Positions 22,058-24,571 of a DNA stretch of 24,571 nucleotides are shown here, piece by piece. The stretch comes from JBIICS01 sp044238735 (GTDB lineage Bacteria; Bacteroidota; Bacteroidia; UBA4408), in assembly GCA_044238735.1 (NCBI GenBank), contig JBIICS010000033.1, forward strand, positions 1 through 24,571, given 5' to 3'. The notes beneath the pieces were generated by a model that had not been told where the DNA came from, did no database searches, and worked only from the letters and a program-made list of their open reading frames with translations. The stretch's first letter is position 1. Each line of letters starts with the position of its first letter. A program made the translations under genes and the position numbers.

Positions 22058-24157
22058 TTAATAGAATTTTATTCTGTTATCCTTAATGTCGGATTTTTCT
22101 TTTAAGGCTTCGAAAACCTCATACTCTGCTCTGGATTTAAATTGCTGAGCTAAAGTATTTATTTGGTTTTTATAATCGGTTGTTGCAGGGGCGGTCTTAA
22201 CTTCATCTACCTGCATAATATACACACCCGATTCACCTTTAATAGGTTCTGATAATTTGCCTTTAGGCAAAATGAAGGCCTGAGCAGAAATTTCTGCTTC
22301 ACGACCCAATCCCGGAACAAAGCCAGCCGAGAAGGTAACATTTTGAATTGGCTCAACCCTACCATTAAGTTTACTTGCAATAGCATCTAACGAACCAGCA
22401 CCTTTAGCGTCATTTAATTTTTTGATCAATATTTCGGCTTTCTTTTCCTTTTTAGCCTCAGCTTCAACCTCTGTTCTAACCGCATCTAAAGGCAATACAC
22501 CTTTATCTTTAACGGAATTAAGTTTAGCAATAATGTATTTACCTCCAAATTCAAAAACAGGAGATATTTCGTTTTTTTCTGCTTTAAAAGCCCATTTAAC
22601 TAAATCGCGAGCGCCTTCAACACCAGGTATATTACGATCAGTTTCTTTTAAGAAATCGGCTATACGCTTATTCAAACCTAAATCAATAACAGCTTTATCA
22701 AATTTTTCGGCTGTATTATACTTTCCACCAAATTCACTGGCCTGACCGTAAAACTTTTGATACGTTTTGGAGCTGGGGCGCATTTCTCTATCAATAAATG
22801 CAACTCTTACTCGCTTAGTTTCAGCACCCTTATCCAATATCTCAATTAAATGATAACCAAATTGAGATTCAACAACAGTTAAATCACCCTTTTTACCATT
22901 GAAACAAGCATCATTAAAGGGTTTAACCATTGTACCTTCACTAAACCAACCTAAATCGCCACCTTTAGCCTTAGAACCTTCATCTGCTGAAACCTGCATG
23001 GCTAGAGCCTCGAAAGGAGCACCGGATTTTACCATTTTTAATAAACTATCCGCTTTAGCCTTCGCCTTTATCTTGTCGTTATTATCTATTTTAATTAAAA
23101 TATGACGAGCTTTAACAGAATCGGGCTGACTAACAAAAGCTAGGGTTTTAGCCAACCTTACGATTTTACCTTCGAAATAAGGACCATAGATAAAACCAGG
23201 CGCACTATTAAACATGATAGAGTCAATATTTAAAGGCAAAGCACCTTTTTTATAATTTTTAAATTCTGCAGGGGCATCAGAGTTAGCGGCCACATATGAA
23301 GTGTCTTCTTTTGTTTCTGCAAATTCTTTTTTTATTGTTTCAATTTGAGATAGTATTTCCAAGCGATCTTCATCAGAAGGAACAGCTTCGTATAAAACAA
23401 ATTCTACGCCTCTTACATTCTGATCTTGCTTGTATTTATTTTTATTTTGATTGTAATAATTTGTAATATCAGCTTCTTCCACTTTAATAGTAGAGTCAGG
23501 AATTTCAGCATAACGTTGAATTACCAGTTTAAGATTAGCGGAAGTTTGTTCTTCGTTATACTGGCGTTTAGCTTGTGATTTTGTAACATACATGGCGCCT
23601 TTTACCAAAGTATTGTATTTATTAGCAATACGTTCAGCTTTCATTGCCTTTTCAAAATTCAACCAACGCATTTTAGTTTCACCGGTTTTATCTTCGTCTA
23701 ATCTCTTTAAAAAAGTTACCACTGCTTGTGGGTTAAATTGTCCGGTTTTGGGATCTGTAAAAGCCTGAACTACGCTTGGGTGAGGATTTTTTCCCTGAAC
23801 CATATCTAAAAGCTCATCCGAGCTAACTGCAATACCAAGTTTTGCGTATTGTTCAGTCATGATGTTATCATAAATTAATTGATTCCAAGCTTGCTGACGA
23901 AGCATATCAATAGTGGCTTCATCCAATGAAGTCTTATTCTGACGTTGTTTTTCATTTTCAATAGCCTTATCCAATGTAGCTTCAAATTCAGTAATCATTA
24001 TTTTTTTACCTGCTACAACGCCCAATAATCTGGGATCATCACCAAATAATGAAGATCCTGAACGGAATAAATCGCCTAAAACAAATGCCAATAGTGCAAA
24101 GAAAATAACCCCTACAAGAAGCCCTGCTTTGTTTCTAATTTTAGTTAAAGTAATCAT
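22058..24157 (-). CDS. PpiD/SurA-type peptidyl-prolyl isomerase (periplasmic foldase)
   Basis: A 699-aa protein with one N-terminal membrane anchor (about 11-30, LLVGVIFFALLAFVLGDLF) and a large periplasmic part. Residues about 45-240 form a SurA-N-like chaperone domain. The parvulin rotamase is clear at about 349-442: VKARHILIKI, LAMQVSADEGSKAKGGDLGWF, MVKPFNDACF, VESQFGYHLIEILD. A second, degenerate isomerase-like unit follows (PVFEFGGKYIIAKL, ISAQAFILPKGKLS, GVYIMQVDEV). Such proteins help fold outer-membrane and exported proteins, fitting a cell with many TonB receptors. I start at the ATG at 24157; the frame also opens at a TTG at 24172. It is monocistronic, with a possible -7 element TATATTCG (24195-24188) and a terminator behind it. 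Confidence 0.88.
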   Translation of the reverse strand: MITLTKIRNKAGLLVGVIFFALLAFVLGDLFRSGSSLFGDDPRLLGVVAGKKIMITEFEATLDKAIENEKQRQNKTSLDEATIDMLRQQAWNQLIYDNIMTEQYAKLGIAVSSDELLDMVQGKNPHPSVVQAFTDPKTGQFNPQAVVTFLKRLDEDKTGETKMRWLNFEKAMKAERIANKYNTLVKGAMYVTKSQAKRQYNEEQTSANLKLVIQRYAEIPDSTIKVEEADITNYYNQNKNKYKQDQNVRGVEFVLYEAVPSDEDRLEILSQIETIKKEFAETKEDTSYVAANSDAPAEFKNYKKGALPLNIDSIMFNSAPGFIYGPYFEGKIVRLAKTLAFVSQPDSVKARHILIKIDNNDKIKAKAKADSLLKMVKSGAPFEALAMQVSADEGSKAKGGDLGWFSEGTMVKPFNDACFNGKKGDLTVVESQFGYHLIEILDKGAETKRVRVAFIDREMRPSSKTYQKFYGQASEFGGKYNTAEKFDKAVIDLGLNKRIADFLKETDRNIPGVEGARDLVKWAFKAEKNEISPVFEFGGKYIIAKLNSVKDKGVLPLDAVRTEVEAEAKKEKKAEILIKKLNDAKGAGSLDAIASKLNGRVEPIQNVTFSAGFVPGLGREAEISAQAFILPKGKLSEPIKGESGVYIMQVDEVKTAPATTDYKNQINTLAQQFKSRAEYEVFEALKEKSDIKDNRIKFY

Positions 24158-24187
24158 AGTATTAAATTGCAATCTTTTTAAGAGGTG

Positions 24188-24195
24188 CGAATATA
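24188..24195 (-). promoter_or_regulatory. Possible -7 element of the PpiD-like gene
   Basis: TATATTCG on the minus strand differs by one base from TAnnTTTG and lies 30 bases upstream of the ATG. A small dyad, CCCTA-ATAA-TAGGG (24214-24227), covers the area just upstream where a -33 element or operator would sit. Confidence 0.3.
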
Positions 24196-24264
24196 CAAAT
24201 TGTGTATTAAATGCCCTAATAATAGGGGTGTGTTATAAAAAATATTTAGATTTAATAAAAAATA

Positions 24265-24295
24265 TTTGCAAGATTAAAATGAATCTCTAATTTTG
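24265..24295 (+). promoter_or_regulatory. Near-consensus promoter of the tRNA pair
   Basis: TTTG at 24265-24268 and TAATTTTG at 24288-24295 match the -33 TTTG and -7 TAnnTTTG elements with exactly 19 bases between. The tRNA-Gly gene begins 14 bases after the -7 box. Upstream, ATAAAAAATATTT is repeated at 24235-24247 and 24255-24267. Confidence 0.75.
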
Positions 24296-24309
24296 CAATC
24301 CCAAATCAA

Positions 24310-24382
24310 GCGGAAGTAGCTCAGCTGGTAGAGCACAACCTTGCCAAGGTTGGGGTCGCGAGTTCGAATCTCGTCTTCCGCT
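24310..24382 (+). tRNA. tRNA-Gly(GCC)
   Basis: A 73-nt cloverleaf without encoded CCA. Acceptor arm GCGGAAG pairs with CTTCCGC, the D arm is GCTC-AGCTGGTA-GAGC, anticodon stem CAACC pairs with GGTTG around loop TTGCCAA (anticodon GCC), and the T arm has GCGAG-TTCGAAT-CTCGT. The discriminator is T. It reads GGC/GGT glycine codons. Confidence 0.97.
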
Positions 24383-24420
24383 CGTTCTTTTTCATGAATA
24401 ATTGTTAGTTTAACTAACAG

Positions 24421-24506
24421 GCCTTGGTGGTGGAATTGGTAGACACGCAGGACTTAAAATCCTGTGGACCTAAACGTCCGTGCGGGTTCAAGTCCCGCCC
24501 GAGGTA
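24421..24506 (+). tRNA. tRNA-Leu(TAA)
   Basis: An 86-nt class II tRNA with a long variable arm (TGGACCTAAACGTCCGT). Acceptor GCCTTGG pairs with CCGAGGT, including the G1-T72 wobble also found in E. coli tRNA-Leu. Anticodon stem CAGGA/TCCTG encloses CTTAAAA, anticodon TAA. The T arm is GCGGG-TTCAAGT-CCCGC; CCA is not encoded. It reads TTA, the main leucine codon in an AT-rich genome. It is 38 bases after tRNA-Gly and is probably co-transcribed. Confidence 0.96.
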
Positions 24507-24508
24507 CT

Positions 24509-24551
24509 AAGCCGGACTTCTCTTTCATAAAAAGAGAGTCCGGCTTTTTTA
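24509..24551 (+). terminator. Terminator of the tRNA operon
   Basis: AAGCCGGACT (24509-24518) pairs with AGTCCGGCTT (24537-24546), and the inner CTCTTT/AAAGAG pair extends the stem past a single bulged T. A T run follows at 24545-24550. It begins 2 bases after tRNA-Leu. Confidence 0.92.
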
Positions 24552-24571
24552 TTTGTTCTAATTCCTTTGAC

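Overview
The window comes from an AT-rich member of the Bacteroidota. Evidence: a type A T9SS C-terminal sorting domain (5687-7051), the gliding lipoprotein GldH, a Cys-rich-tailed RicT/PSP1 protein next to holB, a caa3-type oxidase cluster with two subunit III genes, and promoters of the -33 TTTG / -7 TAnnTTTG type. I would not place it below phylum. I see no insertion sequence, phage gene, CRISPR array or atypical base composition; the window looks like ordinary chromosome.

Layout. 1-477 (-) is the N-terminal part of rpoN (sigma-54), cut by the window edge. 609-7051 is an outer-membrane/extracellular locus: a secreted EEP-fold nuclease/phosphatase (-) facing away from a TonB-dependent receptor, a DUF5689 lipoprotein and a T9SS-secreted OB-fold protein (+). 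The OB-fold and EEP modules resemble the two halves of ExeM-type extracellular nucleases, so I infer a system that degrades and imports extracellular nucleic acid or organic phosphate. This is the best candidate for an undescribed system here. 7131-9983 (-) is uvrA.

10083-13584 (-) is a tight operon in the order holB, ricT, gldH, SET-domain methyltransferase, preceded by a 56-aa membrane protein gene (13648-13818). 13966-18230 (+) is a cytochrome oxidase assembly and accessory-subunit operon: ctaB, two subunit III genes, subunit IV, SCO1, DUF420/CtaM-like and an 86-aa CxxC membrane protein. Catalytic subunits I and II are not in the window.

18388-21804 (+) holds queA, ispD, tsaE and an alanine-dehydrogenase-family gene, joining tRNA modification (queuosine, t6A) with the MEP isoprenoid pathway. 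22058-24157 (-) is a SurA/PpiD-type periplasmic chaperone. The window ends with tRNA-Gly(GCC) and tRNA-Leu(TAA), which share one near-consensus promoter and a terminator.

Regulatory architecture is unusually legible. Several strong hairpin terminators are visible, and three of them (before holB, SCO1 and ispD) end only a few bases before the next co-directional start codon, leaving no room for a promoter between.
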